A stretch of 64,000 nt of DNA from Sipunculus nudus (GCA_026874595.1 CM049317.1:22642882-22706881); one strand, 5' to 3'. Shown: positions 1 to 11,356, numbered from the stretch's first letter. Notes: generated from the letters alone by a model not told the origin. Numbers and translations: made by a program.

Positions 1-23
1 ACATGAGCAAATCTGGAGAGTAC

Positions 24-213
24 CTGTATAGTAAAAACCCGCCATTGCCATATCCTCAGGCGGTATCAGATGTTCGTGAGGCCAGCCGGAGAACGATCTA
101 ACTCGTGCACTTTCTAAAGTCATTGCGGGGTTACATGGTTCTACTGGTCCAGTAGGAGTTTCTGGATTTTGTGGCGTATCCGTAGGCCTAATTTTCTTCC
201 ACAATGCTTTCAT
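24..213 (-). CDS. BIR-domain first coding exon of a second BIR-kinase-type gene (partial, gene runs off left edge)
   Basis: Read on the minus strand from the ATG at 213, this exon gives 63 codons plus one base and ends in a GT donor (TATACAG|GTACTC). Residues 31 onward (MTLESARVRSFSGWPHE, then DMAMAGFYYTG) are the N-terminal half of a baculoviral-IAP-repeat domain. This half packs against the zinc-binding half, which should be encoded in the next exon, left of position 1. Start context, length, intron phase (1) and the MTLES..R..SF.GWPH and DMAMAGFYYTG blocks match the exon at 9901-10069, so the two are tandem paralogs. BIR proteins bind caspases or signalling partners; a kinase exon for this copy is only inferred from the neighbouring paralog. 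The first 20 residues or so are Pro/Thr-rich and poorly conserved. Confidence 0.8.
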
Positions 214-1509
214 TGTCCTCCCGTTTTGTCAGTGTATAAGTCAACCTGTGTTTGATCAATGGTTCTCGAAGTAAAGAGAGCTACTAGCGGATTCGATTAA
301 CGCGTTGCAAGTATTATAACGTACATTCCACGTGGTAAGGAACAACGGCCCTTATCGCTTATCACCATAAATGAGGTTGCACTTAGGTGGAGGGTTCATA
401 AACCCAACCTTGGAATCCCGAGCCTACGCAGTTACACATTATGAGGACAAGGACGTATTTAGACCACTTAAACTCTTAGTGTCTCATACTTTCTGTTAAT
501 CACCCAGGGTTACCACTTTACGTAAGACGGTACATGCTGACAAATAACTATGTGTGCTGATTGAACTCTTTAGTCATTGGGAAAACCATGGTTCATAAGC
601 AAATGCCTCTCTGCGTAGGTAATGTAAAAATGTTAAGTGGCCACATCAGCTTACAGGTTCTTTCCTTTTATTCATGACTAATTGCTTTGAGCTAACGTGT
701 TCCTTTTTATAACCACAGGCAACGTCCTGGTATGTTCCGTGTTGATCTCTTTTATATTAACTTCAACCCTAGTAGGATATTGGAAACTGAAGTTATGTCC
801 AACATTTAATTATGAAACAATTAATGTTTTGTTTGCTCATTCAAAATAAATTATATGAACGGATTCTTGTAAAATGTATATACAATGTGATATAGAGTTC
901 ACTTCGGCAGTGACTTTGACGGGCTATGTTATCTGCTAGACATGGACCAGACAGCCAAGCTTGTTAAGGCTAAAATATACAGGGCTCTTCCTGTTGGCAG
1001 TCCACGTCATATGCTCCGAATGGGAGCAGTTTGTTTAATGAACTGGCTTTCTGGAATGAATGGGACTGGTGATGAGGAAAAAAAAACGTGTATGTGAAGC
1101 GTTGGCGATTGGAGGGAATAAAGATAAATAGCTCATTTCTGCCTCTTGTGAAAAGCGTTTATTTTTATCGATAATTGAATATATATGCCTCAGTCCATAA
1201 AACACCCCGTAGGTGTAACAATTAATCAATAATTTATAAAACTAGCCGTATACCCTTTATTCCGATATTAGACTTAAGCCGATAATGGAAGGATATAAAA
1301 CCGGAACTTATGGTTGGAACACGGGAGGGAAACGTTTGTCACTGGAAGGTTTCTGTGAACTTTATACATCAAACAATTGTGTTCAATACCAGAGTCCCAA
1401 TAATATGCGCCGGTACATCTAGGTATATGTATAATGTGTCCTTGTCGTCGTCCGGTTTTCATAATCCACATTTTTGTTCCCACGCTCCGCGAAAACGGGC
1501 ACATTGATT

Positions 1510-1570
1510 TGGGGTTATCTGTCTGTCGTCAGGTCTGTCTGTTTGTCCGTCAATCCGTCAGGTTTTTTGT
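1510..1570 (+). repeat. GTCC-rich interspersed repeat head
   Basis: This is a CTGTCTGTCGTC/GTCTGTTTGTCCGTC run. Similar GTCC-rich starts occur near 2165-2200, 2620-2655, 6715-6750 and 43340-43400. It looks like a dispersed repeat family with a degenerate tetranucleotide head. Confidence 0.5.
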
Positions 1571-1713
1571 TTCTGTGCGATAACTTTCCTAAATGTTATT
1601 CGATTTCATTCAAATTCGGGTCAGTGATTGCTCTCATGCATACCTTGGTCGGGATTGGTTTTGGAGTGACTATCAGAAAAATAATTCTCTCCAGCTCAAA
1701 AACAAAATTATCA

Positions 1714-1860
1714 AATTTTGGTCCCATTTCTCCATGTGTTTTAGTTTTTTATCTTCGCCTGCAGATGTCTCCACATGCCATAGTGCATTTTGGTCCTATC
1801 TCTCACTGTGTTATAGTTTTTATGTTCGCCTTCAGATGTCTTCACATGTCAAAGTGGATC
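1714..1860 (+). repeat. Two-copy tandem repeat, about 71 bp
   Basis: Two adjacent copies each start ttttggtcc and contain ttcgcctkcagatgtctyc. The overlapping open frames of 134 and 151 codons here come from this repeat and are not taken as genes. Confidence 0.6.
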
Positions 1861-2123
1861 TGTTCATGTTTTCATGCACTCTTACGATTTCTCCACATGT
1901 CATACTTTTGGTTGCATATCAAAGCATGAAAGGCAACAAAATCCCAAAGCGGAGGAACATTAATTCCACGATTTTGCTTGTTTTATCCTATCTTTAACTT
2001 ATCCTTTTTATTTACGTATCATTTGCATTATTTTCATGTATCGTTCAAGATGTTGCAGTAGTATCTTGATGTGCTTTCTTCGTTGATTGAGCAATTAGAC
2101 TAGACAAAAATGACAATCCATTT

Positions 2124-2530
2124 TTAGCTCAGCTGATTAAAGTAAACTAAGGTATAAGAATGGCGCTTTGTCCGTCGTCCGTCCGGCGGTCCGTTTGCAA
2201 GACACAAATCGTAGCCGCAGAACCTAAAAGCTTCTAAGTAGACATCCAGCTAGGTCAATAAACAGTCCCCTCGGAATCTTGAAATAAGGTCACTGCGACC
2301 TATATCCTCTGAGCTACGGGGCTTGTGAGTACCATAAAATAATTTTAAAAAAATTATACAAACTCCCCAGTACTTGATACTTAATGCATGTATTGCCATG
2401 ATTCTTGCTTTGATTATTGACCATGTCTAGTACTGTCGGTTTTTTTTAAACATGGTGGTGCCGCCATTATTTTTTTCTAAAATTTTTACGACTTATTTTC
2501 TATTTTTGAGACCGTCAAATAACGCTTTTC
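2124..2530 (+). repeat. Interspersed repeat, TTTTAGCTCAGCTG family
   Basis: It opens with tttttagctcagctg, then a GTCCGTC stretch, then text like cacaaatcgtagcc, ggtcactgcgaccta and tatcctctgagct. The same text recurs in tandem at 37781-38980, and the opening recurs near 43290. It is non-coding. Confidence 0.6.
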
Positions 2531-5392
2531 TATGTTAGTTTCTGAACTGTGGTTTAATTAAGTGTCCCAAAATTAGGTGTGTATATTAATCATAAGTGGG
2601 TGCACTATGTTTATCATCCTGTCTGTCCGTATGTTCGTCTGTCGGTCCGTAAATCTATTCACAAATTCGTTTGGAGTGACATATGGATTCCAAATTGATT
2701 TATATATGGCCCAACACTGAAGCAAGAAATTTTGAGGTCACGAGGTCAAAGGTCAAGGCCAGAGGGCCCACTTATTTAAAAAGATTGTTGATACATGTTA
2801 AGCCAAACTGTTCATGTCACATCCGTCTTGTGGATATCGCTGACCTGCCAATAGAGAAGGGACCAAATTGATTTTGGGGTCATAATGTTCAAGGTCGCAA
2901 GGGGCAATTTGTCCACAAATTTGTTTCTAGATGATAACGCCAGATTGGATTGAAATAATTGACTCAAACTTGCATATATATTGCTCACTACTGAAAAAAA
3001 ACATTAATTGGTTTTGAAGTCATGAGACCAAAGAGCAATAAGGAAATGGAATAAAGTGTATGTCTGTATGGTTCTTAAACTTTCAGATCTGGACACCTGA
3101 CAGTACATCCGAATTCCCACGCTCAAGCGGAACTGCCAAATATTATGTTCAAGGGCGGATTTAGAGGTTGCTCAGTGGACCCAACAGGGAAATAAAAGCA
3201 TACCCTTAATACAAAACAGCAGGGTTTCAGCGTTTCTCCCCTTTACTTATGCTAGCGATATCTATAAAATACATAAGTCGTCATATCACACTTGGTTCAA
3301 TGTGGCACGGTGCTGAGCCCCCCCCCCCCCCCCCCCTTTCCCTGTCCTGTATCTGTCTCCCCTCTCTCCTGTCCTGTATCCACCCTTTATGTTGCGACTG
3401 TGTTCGTGATTAAATACTTAAGATGGGTTAGCTTTTTTGAAATCCAAAGTTTCATGAACCGAAAACTATTTGATCTCTTGGCTGTGGTGGCTTCCATAAT
3501 AAAGGCCTCTCGGTTCACGCGTGTTTAAACTTATTACTTCCCGGCTGTGGCATATAACTGTATTAGTAATCGGGTGCATGAGTAAAAAATAAATAGCATA
3601 GGCATGGGACATTTATTTGTTAACGATGATCGTATATGGAATACATTTCTCCATGCCTGGGATGAATTCATTCAATTGTTACCGGAATATATATAGCTGA
3701 TAAGTGATGTATTTATTTGGATTACGATAATTGTAGTCAACGTTTAGAATAAGCGCACTTGCTTAATGAATGTATATTTTGTCACGTATACAGACCTTAA
3801 GGTATATTTTATAATGGGAATATAAAGTCGGGGCCATTTGAACCCATACTAATATAATTTTTATGTGTATTTTGTGTGCATTTAATATGTTGCGTTTTCT
3901 CAGACAATGACATATATTTCCAATTTGAAATGACAGAGATAATGTTTAATATACAATATTTAATATTTATTCAACAAATACACGCAGTTCATGCATTGTA
4001 GCCGTTCAATTATCAACAGACATTTATAACAGCTTTTTCTAATACTACAACTAATATTCCTGGTTTTACATGTTTTACTGACCAGTATGACGCATTAAGG
4101 AAGATTCAAAGACTTGAAACACAACGGTCGCCAATCCTAAGGTCTCCTCACTTGTTACCGGCTATTAACCGACTCCTTGAAAATGGTACGGCTGCATCGC
4201 ACAGACGAACGCTTGCGCTTTGATGAAGTTTTCTGAAACTCTAACCTATCTTCTCAAACTATTTAAGAATAATTATTCAAATAAAATCGACCGTCTCACG
4301 CCATATTAGGGATAACAGTTTATGAACGATTTCTAGGCCGACAACAAATAACACTTTCTTGCCTAAGCATTTTTTTTGGTTTCCTTTGACATTCAAATGC
4401 AGGATAAGTCTAAGGTTAGTCCTGACAATAACTGACTATTCTCTTTGATATATTACCTCACTTTTAGAGCCAAGTAGCCGTGGAAAGCAACATATAGAAA
4501 CATGGCATATTCTTCTCAAATATTATATATATTGTAACATATAATTTACGAGCTATTTATGAAGTTATGTCAATGGTTACTTGCATATCGTACAATGAAG
4601 CACACCTAATATTCGACAATAGTTCATTAAAATGTACATTATCATGATTTCCATTTTTTCCGCCATAATTCAATATCAAGTTCCTTAACTTAACAATGGA
4701 GTTGCATGCATACATACATGTTTATGGTAACATACAACACAAAGGAACAATAAAAAACCTTGTGTTAATTTTCCTGTTATTAACAATTTTTCTTGTTATT
4801 AATACTTTTTGTTATTATAATTATTATTATTATTATAAAATTTTATTTTTATTATAAGTTTTCTTCGTGTATGTTGATTCAGAGGGCAAACATTTCCCTG
4901 TGCCCCGTTAGATGTTACAGATACAAAAAATAATTTATGAAAGTATTTGAAGTAAATCAAAACTGCTGAGGATCAAAAACTAAAATATAAGGATTTACTG
5001 CATTTTCAAAATGATCGAGAGATAAATATATAAAACTCGTTTTCCTTTAAGTAGCCTATTCGGATATCTGTGAAACTAACGATAATTCTATGAAGCGCTT
5101 ATACTTACAGGCCATAAAACGCAGGTTGCTGGTTTAGTTGATATCTGCTTTTATATAAATTTTGGGAAACAAATGAAGAGATATCGGCAAGTCAGACGGA
5201 CTAGAGTTTTCCAAATGGATACCTTTCAACCGTATATATTCAAACAACCACATTGTAATGTATACTAACAACTTGTATATAGAACAAGCAAAATGGCATC
5301 CGGCAACCTGTTTGCTAGATTTGTTGATTCGATCCTTCTAAACTTTTGGGCATATCCTGTTTTAGTAAGACTAATTCTCAGAATGTTGTTCC

Positions 5393-5395
<3 letters not shown>

Positions 5396-5453
<58 letters not shown>
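5396..5453. repeat. (TA)n microsatellite
   Basis: A near-perfect TA array just beyond the 3' end of the BIR-kinase gene. Confidence 0.95.
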
Positions 5454-5457
<4 letters not shown>

Positions 5458-5536
5458 CTATACCTTTAAATCTAACAAGTCTAATTGTTTAAATGTTCCT
5501 TCAACAGGAGCAATATAATCTCGACGCCAGGTTTTA

Positions 5537-6643
5537 TTACTTTCGTGGTCCCACGTGCCGGGTTCTGCCAGCATGTTCTCTCGCCCAGGTGTCCAGACCT
5601 GACCATTCAGGGTCATCCGACGGATCATCACGTGACAACCAGGACCGCGCTCTCGCTTGATTTGTTTCGAAGGTGTATATGCCACTCTCTTCCACGTCTC
5701 CCCCTCGTAGCTGCCTACTCCGTGCCTCGTTGCCATATGACTTTCTTCTGGCTCTCTCTCCAGGACGTGACGGCGTTTCGGTGGTTTCGCTTTCTTCTTC
5801 TCCTTGATCTCCAATTATCTTCCTTATATATCTTATCTTCCGGTATACATCCTCAGCTGTTGGTCTGTTTCTGGGCTCGAAGGAAATCATATCAGCGACG
5901 AGGGCCCCAAGTTCTGGCACATTCCGGAAATATGTTTTTGAAAATTTCATGTTGTTGAATGATGGGCCCACAATTTGATTTATCAATTTATTGCCCGTCT
6001 TGTCTAATCTTGGTTCCAGAAATGAAGGATTTTGCTTTGAAATCATTCTAGTTGCAGCTGCAAAGAAGACAAGGCCTAATGAAAAGATGTCAGCACTGAG
6101 GGTGTATTCCTGGTGTTCTAATAGTTCTGGGGCCACAAACATTGGGGTACCGCAAATAGTTTTAAAAGCATCCTGTCCAACGGGAAGTGCCTTTGTTAAA
6201 CCGAAATCTGCAAGTTTGCATAGCATTCGTCCTTTCTTTGGAACAGCCAGGAGAACATTATCAGGCTTCAGGTCTCGATGCATGAATCCATCTTTATGAA
6301 GAAAATTTAAGCCGTCCGCAATATCCTCCATGTAACAACATATGGTGTTCAATTTAGGGTTGTCATTTATAATATGGTCATTCAGGTTTCCCCCGTCGCA
6401 GTACTCCATAACCATATACATGCAATCTTTGCTCAAATCAGAGAAGAAATCGTATATTGTGACAAGGTGTTGGTGTCTCTTTCTTGCAAGAGCAAACTGT
6501 AACTCGTATGTTGCTGAATCTTTTTTATCAGAGAGAGAGGGCATTTCCTTTACGGCGTATTCTTTTTTGTTTTTGGTCACGTGGTAGACAATCCCGAATG
6601 ATCCTTCATTTATTCTTCTTATGATCTTGTATTCTCGGATCAT
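5537..6643 (-). CDS. Ser/Thr protein kinase domain exon (PDIK1L/STK35- or NEK-like)
   Basis: A 368-codon open exon. Within it: glycine loop NEGSFGIVY at 12-20 (first Gly of GxGxxG replaced by Asn), ATP-binding Lys 32 in YAVKEM, alpha-C Glu about 47, hinge MVMEYCDGGNLN at 77-88, catalytic HRDLKPDN at 122-129, DFG at 146-148, activation segment ending GTPMFVAPE at 165-173, and a C-lobe motif RNRPTAEDVYRKI. All catalytic residues are present, so it should be active. The exon starts immediately after an AG acceptor, so its ATG may be an internal Met. Past the kinase core the tail is charged and Arg-rich. A second frame stays open over 5458-5814, so the tail frame is uncertain. The closest remembered relatives are PDIK1L/STK35 kinases; subfamily is inference. 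Confidence 0.9.
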   Translation of the reverse strand: MIREYKIIRRINEGSFGIVYHVTKNKKEYAVKEMPSLSDKKDSATYELQFALARKRHQHLVTIYDFFSDLSKDCMYMVMEYCDGGNLNDHIINDNPKLNTICCYMEDIADGLNFLHKDGFMHRDLKPDNVLLAVPKKGRMLCKLADFGLTKALPVGQDAFKTICGTPMFVAPELLEHQEYTLSADIFSLGLVFFAAATRMISKQNPSFLEPRLDKTGNKLINQIVGPSFNNMKFSKTYFRNVPELGALVADMISFEPRNRPTAEDVYRKIRYIRKIIGDQGEEESETTETPSRPGERARRKSYGNEARSRQLRGGDVEESGIYTFETNQARARSWLSRDDPSDDPEWSGLDTWAREHAGRTRHVGPRK

Positions 6644-7280
6644 CTGAAATTAAAATTTGAACCTTATTATTAGGGCCACGCTTGACAAGCGGTGCCCTAT
6701 AGTGATCACCGTATCAGTCCGTCCTTCCGTCTATCCGTCCTTCCGTCAGTGACACTTTCTTTTGCGCGCGATAACGTAATGCAGCTTTTCCATTTTCACA
6801 GGGATCATTGGTGCCTGTGAGGGCTCCAGACCTATTGAATTACAGACTTGCTCAAAATCAAATATGGCCAACAGACTACATTCGGTAATTTTCTATTGCA
6901 CACATTATTGCAGACATATCTTCTTTAATATAATTTGATCCAGTAGGATTTTTTCCCTCATGCATATGGATAGAAACCTGTTTTTGTTTGTCATATTTTT
7001 CTAATTTAACTTAATTTTTCACCCTCATGTAAACTAGTCCAGCACTGCCAGAAATGCGGTGCCCTCTGAGGACCATTGTCCGACCATATCTAGTTCTTAC
7101 TAGAATTTTCCGAACCTGTTATTATCTAGAGGAATAGAACAGTCTAATACTTTTTTATGAATGGTATATTGTAATATTGTAAATTGGACGCATTAAATTT
7201 GACGATTTGATTGTTTCCAAAAAATATTAAAATTAAATGACTTTTGCAAGGTTTGAAAGCGTATATATTTACTGTGTTAA

Positions 7281-7339
<59 letters not shown>

Positions 7340-8549
7340 TGGTACCCCGCCTTGCGACCACCCCATAATTACGACCACTTCGCTTGGTCCCGAATTTATT
7401 TTAGTTTATTTATGTGTATAAATGACTAAAAATTACGACCACCCATGAATTTAGAATTACGACCAGAATTCTTGGCCCCAGCGCTAATGCGACCCCGCTA
7501 ATACGACTACCACCGATAAGTACTGAAACAACATGTGTCACGAGTCAGATCTAAGAGGGTAACAAGGTTTCCCAACTTGGGTGTTTATCTGGTCCGGCAT
7601 ATCTTCCTGACTCGGCGTCCGCGCTGAGACTCGTTGAGGCGTAAGTTATAGATCAAAATGGTAACCATCGGCCTGATGACTTAATGAGGCGGTCTGCCTG
7701 GCTAACTGCCCTTGGGTCTTGGGCTAGCGATGCTTATTGTCCCTCAGTGCTCACCTATATTACAGCTACCCCAAGTGCGGCGGTGAGAGTTCATATTTCT
7801 ACTCATCACATATTGTTTCATTGGTCAGATTAACGTACTAGTTGATCGTAAATGTGCTCTCACCTTACAACAAGTATTAAGCAGTCAGTAAAATGTATTA
7901 AAAAAGCTTGCATGTGGGCAAATCCCACACATTGTCTTGCCTTATCAGATAGAGCGCTTTCAGTTTATTTCTCTACTGGTTCAGTTTGCACTTAAATTGC
8001 TTTGCTGTTGTGCGACAATGCCTCGGAAAGAGCTCTCCTTGAAGGAGAAAGTAGCGGTATAATCAAGGCGAGAACACCATGACGCAGTCAGCGCCAACTG
8101 GCTCGGCAGTTTAGCGTCGGTAAAACTCAAGTGCACGCAATATAATTATTATACTGAAGCGGAAGGGTAAATACAGACAGCCACGTATCATGTTCAATAT
8201 GTATTCAGTAGGTTGTCTTCGTATTGCCTCTGGTGTTATTATGTGTTAATCAACAGTAACTACGTTTGTGTATATGTATATTAATTTTTATAATGAATAA
8301 ATATATAAAACAATTTTGTTTTCTTTACAGCTACACACAAAAATCATTCATAATAAAGGTCCTTTGCTAAGTAGATTTTTTGTTATAATTCACATTAAAG
8401 ACATGCAATAGATACACACTTATATCAACATTAAACATCGGCTAGTTATATGCGACCAAGGTAACAGTTTCACAAATACGACCATCCCCAAATTACGACC
8501 ACTTTGCTCAGTCCCTCGGGTGATCGTAATTGTGGGGTTCCACTGTATA

Positions 8550-8600
<51 letters not shown>

Positions 8601-10069
8601 TGGATTTTTATGCTTATACATACCTCGGATTTTCTTGTCCCGGATTTTTCTTTGATGTACAGACACTCGGGTCTGTGTTTCAGATGTTCCTCAACGGGAT
8701 CATCGGTTGGCTCCCATTTGTTCAGAGGAAGATCACAAAAGAAGCATCTCACCTTGTCCTCCTTACCTGCCGATCAATGTCAAGAACAACAAATAACAGG
8801 AAAGTACTGTCTACAGAGAGGCGTTTGAAATTGAAATCGTGATTGTCAAAGCATCTTTTATATATATTCTATAGTATAGTCAATCATATAACCATGAGAA
8901 CGGAACTATAAAACTTTGGACCCTCGTGTTAAAAGTGTAACGTAAGGGTTAACGTCAGGGTCATCGTAGACTTATCTATTAAAGTTATCTAAACCCTTCT
9001 GTATCTGAAATCTTATGTTATAATGTTATATGATGGGGCGGGGGGGGGGGGGGGATTCTCATCTATATTGTTCTTTATTGTTGAGATTACAGATAAATAA
9101 TCTTTATATTTTATGCAAACTATTAAACACAGAATGTAAAACAAGTGAAATATTTGCGAGATATCTTGTATGAGTCAATATACATACACATAATACACAT
9201 AAAAAAAGCAGATACACATACATATATATATGTATAAATACACAAATATATAAACATATACACATTATACCCGAATACATATATATATACACATATAGAA
9301 ATATATATACAAGGACTGGACCCGGACAACGTTTATCTTGCCCATTATATAGACTTTACCAATAAACTGACCTCTCACTATCATCCGATATTAACCACTT
9401 TGACCTTCACGTAACGTCATGAAAATAATACATCGTTGTCCCGCTAAAAACAACGGTATACTCCGGAAATTTTCTAAAATTAACCTATATACCTGTGTGG
9501 CAACAACACATGTTATGTATGTATACAACTACAAATGTACTTATATACACACATTTACACATTGGTACATACACATGACAGTCATACATACATAAACATA
9601 CATATATGCATAAAAATGCATATATATCCATACATAGGCGTGATTACACCTTGACACAAAATAAAATCTATAATCTGTGCGATTGTTTTAGTTTCCTGCT
9701 ATGACAAAAGGATTGCTCTCACAGATGAAATGGATCCGATCATAAGTATACGTCTGAATTATTTATGATTTTATGTATATATTATTATGAATAGCTAGAA
9801 TAATTTTTTTTTTGTGTGAAACAACAAAATATATGTGTAGAACAGGTTATCAAGGATTAGTTGATATACTACAATATTGTTAAAAGAGCTCTGACAGTAC
9901 CTGTGTAATAGAAGCCCGCCATCGCCATGTCCCTGGCCGGAATGGTTTTATTATGTGGCCAGCCGGTAAACGAAAGAAGTCTCACACTTTCTAGAGTCAT
10001 ATTTGGCTTGCAGGGTTCTTCTGTCTCTTCTTTGGACAATTCTGCGCGTTTTTTCAGAAATCCTTTCAT
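5537..10069 (-). CDS. BIR-kinase fusion gene: IAP-type BIR domain joined to a Ser/Thr protein kinase, 3 exons
   Basis: Minus-strand model: complement(9901-10069, 8624-8766, 5537-6643). Exon 1 ends one base into a Gly codon (ACA G|GTACTG). Exon 2 begins GT after a CAG acceptor and completes that codon, then ends on a whole codon (TCC GAG|GTATGT). Exon 3 begins directly after TTTTAATTTCAG, in phase 0. The joined protein is about 472 residues: an N-terminal tail, one BIR domain (residues about 24-95), a short linker and a complete kinase domain. By family knowledge BIR domains mediate protein-protein contacts in cell-death and innate signalling and kinases phosphorylate Ser/Thr; combining them in one polypeptide is inferred from phase and order. 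Intron 2 contains a Tigger element. The alternative is that a BIR fragment and an ATG-initiated kinase gene are separate, since the kinase exon itself begins with ATG. Confidence 0.72.
6680..7090. repeat. Interspersed repeat bounded by gcggtgccct
   Basis: Lies in intron 2 of the BIR-kinase gene. A GTCCGTCCTTCCGTC-type head follows gcggtgccctatagtg, and gcggtgccctctgagg recurs at the far end. No coding content is seen. Confidence 0.4.
7284..7336. repeat. (TA)n microsatellite
   Basis: The array directly abuts the left end of the Tigger-like element, which inserts at TA. Confidence 0.95.
7337..8545 (+). mobile_element. Tigger/pogo-like DNA transposon, decayed, 1.2 kb
   Basis: The left end reads CAGTGGTACCCC and the right end is the inverse of CAGTGGAACCCC. 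Both termini are followed inward by related ACGACCACTT-type sequence. The element is flanked on both sides by TA, the target of pogo/Tigger transposons, in fact by (TA)n arrays. Inside is a broken transposase start (8018-8170). At 1.2 kb it is shorter than autonomous Tiggers (about 2-3 kb), so it is internally deleted and non-autonomous. Confidence 0.85.
8018..8170 (+). pseudogene. Tigger transposase N-terminus, CENP-B/Psq-type HTH, broken
   Basis: From the ATG at 8018 the frame reads MPRKELSLKEKVAV and then hits TAA. In another frame the text continues RQLARQFSVGKTQVHAI, the standard helix-turn-helix of Tigger transposases. At least one stop and one frameshift separate the two parts, and no DDE catalytic domain follows. 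Confidence 0.8.
8546..8599. repeat. (TA)n microsatellite
   Basis: An imperfect TA array at the right edge of the Tigger-like element. Confidence 0.95.
8624..8766 (-). CDS. BIR domain exon 2: zinc-binding half
   Basis: Codes GKEDKVRCFFCDLPLNKWEP, then TDDPVEEHLKHRPECLYI and a basic linker ending KSGTRKSE-like. The zinc ligands fit the BIR signature CX2CX16HX6C exactly (Cys-Phe-Phe-Cys, His, Cys), and WEP.DDP.EEH is diagnostic. The acceptor is GATCGGCAG and the donor is GAG|GTATGT. It enters in phase 1 (matching the BIR exon at 9901) and exits in phase 0 (matching the kinase exon). A read-through open frame runs on into the TA array, but the strong donor makes that an artefact. Confidence 0.9.
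9901..10069 (-). CDS. BIR domain exon 1: start codon and N-terminal half
   Basis: 56 codons plus one base. It begins MKGFLKKRAEL and continues MTLESVRLLSFTGWPH and ARDMAMAGFYYTG, which is helix 1 and the conserved AGFYYTG of BIR domains. The ATG is preceded by in-frame A/T-rich sequence with no good acceptor and is aligned with the start of the paralog at 213. The donor is ACAG|GTACTG. The N-terminal 20 residues are charged (KKRAELSKEETEE). Confidence 0.88.
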
Positions 10070-10953
10070 ATTTATTGTGTCTATCTGTATTCAAATATAC
10101 TGATTGCTGTGTTGTTAACTACTGTGTAGTCCACCGATGAAATCAGTGGACAAAATGTACCCAGATGTTATATACACCTTTTAGTGTGACGCGCACACCG
10201 TGGATTAGGTGCTTGAAAACATAGTACGCGATAACGTAAACACTAGGTCCAGAGTCTAGTATGCAGAGTATGTGTGTCTGTGCGGTTCTTAAACTTTAAC
10301 CCCCATGAACCCCCCCCCCCCCCCCCCAACTACATAAGAATTCTCTCGCATTAGAATATCTGCATGTTATATCATGTTCAGGGCGAATTCATTTGGTCGT
10401 CGGGGCATCCCGCCGCCTCTAATTCGAACAAAAGTACCAAAGAAATAGAATAATATACGCCTTACACAGATACAAACCTTTATTCATTGTTTCCCCATAT
10501 TTCTGCGAGAGTAATCTATAAAACATACCAGCGTACTACGTTTAACTTTGGCACGCTGCTTTACCCCCTTTCGCTTGGTTCTATAGTCGTCCCTAACCAA
10601 GACGAAGATTGTCTTAACCCGCTCAAAAGCAAAGGTTTGTGTACCACCTAGTATTTGCTAGTCTGTCTGTGGCTCCTATAATATAATAGAAGCTTCTCAG
10701 GTAAGGGGTTTTTCAATAATATAGCTGAGCTGTACTCCCATATTGTGGCAAAGTAATGTAAAAAAAATGTCAATGCCTAAGGCCAATTCATTTAAATATT
10801 ACCGGACTGTTCATAACTGTAAACACCAATGAAGTCTATTAATTTATAAACATACTTTCAACTAGACAGACCTCATGCTTACGGTAGATATCACAATGGA
10901 AATATCTAGTAGGATGGATTAGAACCCATGTCATGAATAGTCCGTTTTACTTC

Positions 10954-11023
<70 letters not shown>

Positions 11024-11340
11024 CTTGGATGCCTTTAATGAACCATAAATAGATGCAAAATGATTATACATCAGAATTTAATATAATTTATATGGGTATA
11101 TTGTATGTATTGTGAGTTTGACAGTGAATAACAGCTATTTCACAGTCTGATGTAACCTTGCTATTATAGCCTTTTTGTGTATGCTGATTCACAAGGCATT
11201 CATGTCCAAATGCACCGGCCGATGGCGCAATAGACACAAAATAACAAATGGAAAAATAGTTAAATAACTCCCCCCTTAAGCATCTGGCTTACATTTAAAG
11301 GGACATAATCAGGGACAATATTAGGACTATTCTTGTACAT
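10070..11340. other. Upstream region of the BIR-kinase gene; no gene
   Basis: Presumed to hold its promoter, but no clear TATA box or initiator was picked out. It contains a C17 tract (about 10314), a TA array, and blocks shared in order with about 3030-5000. It is the right-hand duplicate of the BIR tandem unit. Confidence 0.5.
10957..11022. repeat. (TA)n microsatellite
   Basis: About 33 TA units. Confidence 0.95.
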
Positions 11341-11356
11341 TTTCAGTCCATTTTAC

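Larger units (their letters stand above)
214..5395. other. Intergenic/upstream DNA of BIR copy 1, repeat-rich
   Basis: No convincing gene is present. It holds short interspersed repeats (described separately), a C17 tract near 3319 and AT-rich sequence. Between about 3000 and 5000, blocks recur in the same order near 10260-11270, upstream of the other BIR gene. Examples are gttcttaaactttmr, the region before the poly-C run, and tgtatgytgattcasa. This supports tandem duplication of gene plus upstream DNA. One ATG-less frame at about 4023-4222 is open for some 65 codons but has no recognisable domain. Confidence 0.6.

Noticed and set aside
1474-1997. Overlapping frames of 151 and 134 codons
   Set aside because: They lie in a GTCC-headed repeat and a 71-bp tandem duplication, with no domain.
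4023-4222. A frame with LRKIQRLETQRSPILRSP
   Set aside because: No ATG, no clear splice sites and no family; kept only as a remark.
5485-6587. Plus-strand frames (for example 5485-5958, 5991-6299, 6342-6587)
   Set aside because: They are antisense shadows of the kinase exon.
8420-8752. A 110-codon protein ending in a Tyr/Ile-rich tail
   Set aside because: The first part is the BIR zinc half; a strong GTATGT donor precedes the (TA)n-encoded tail.
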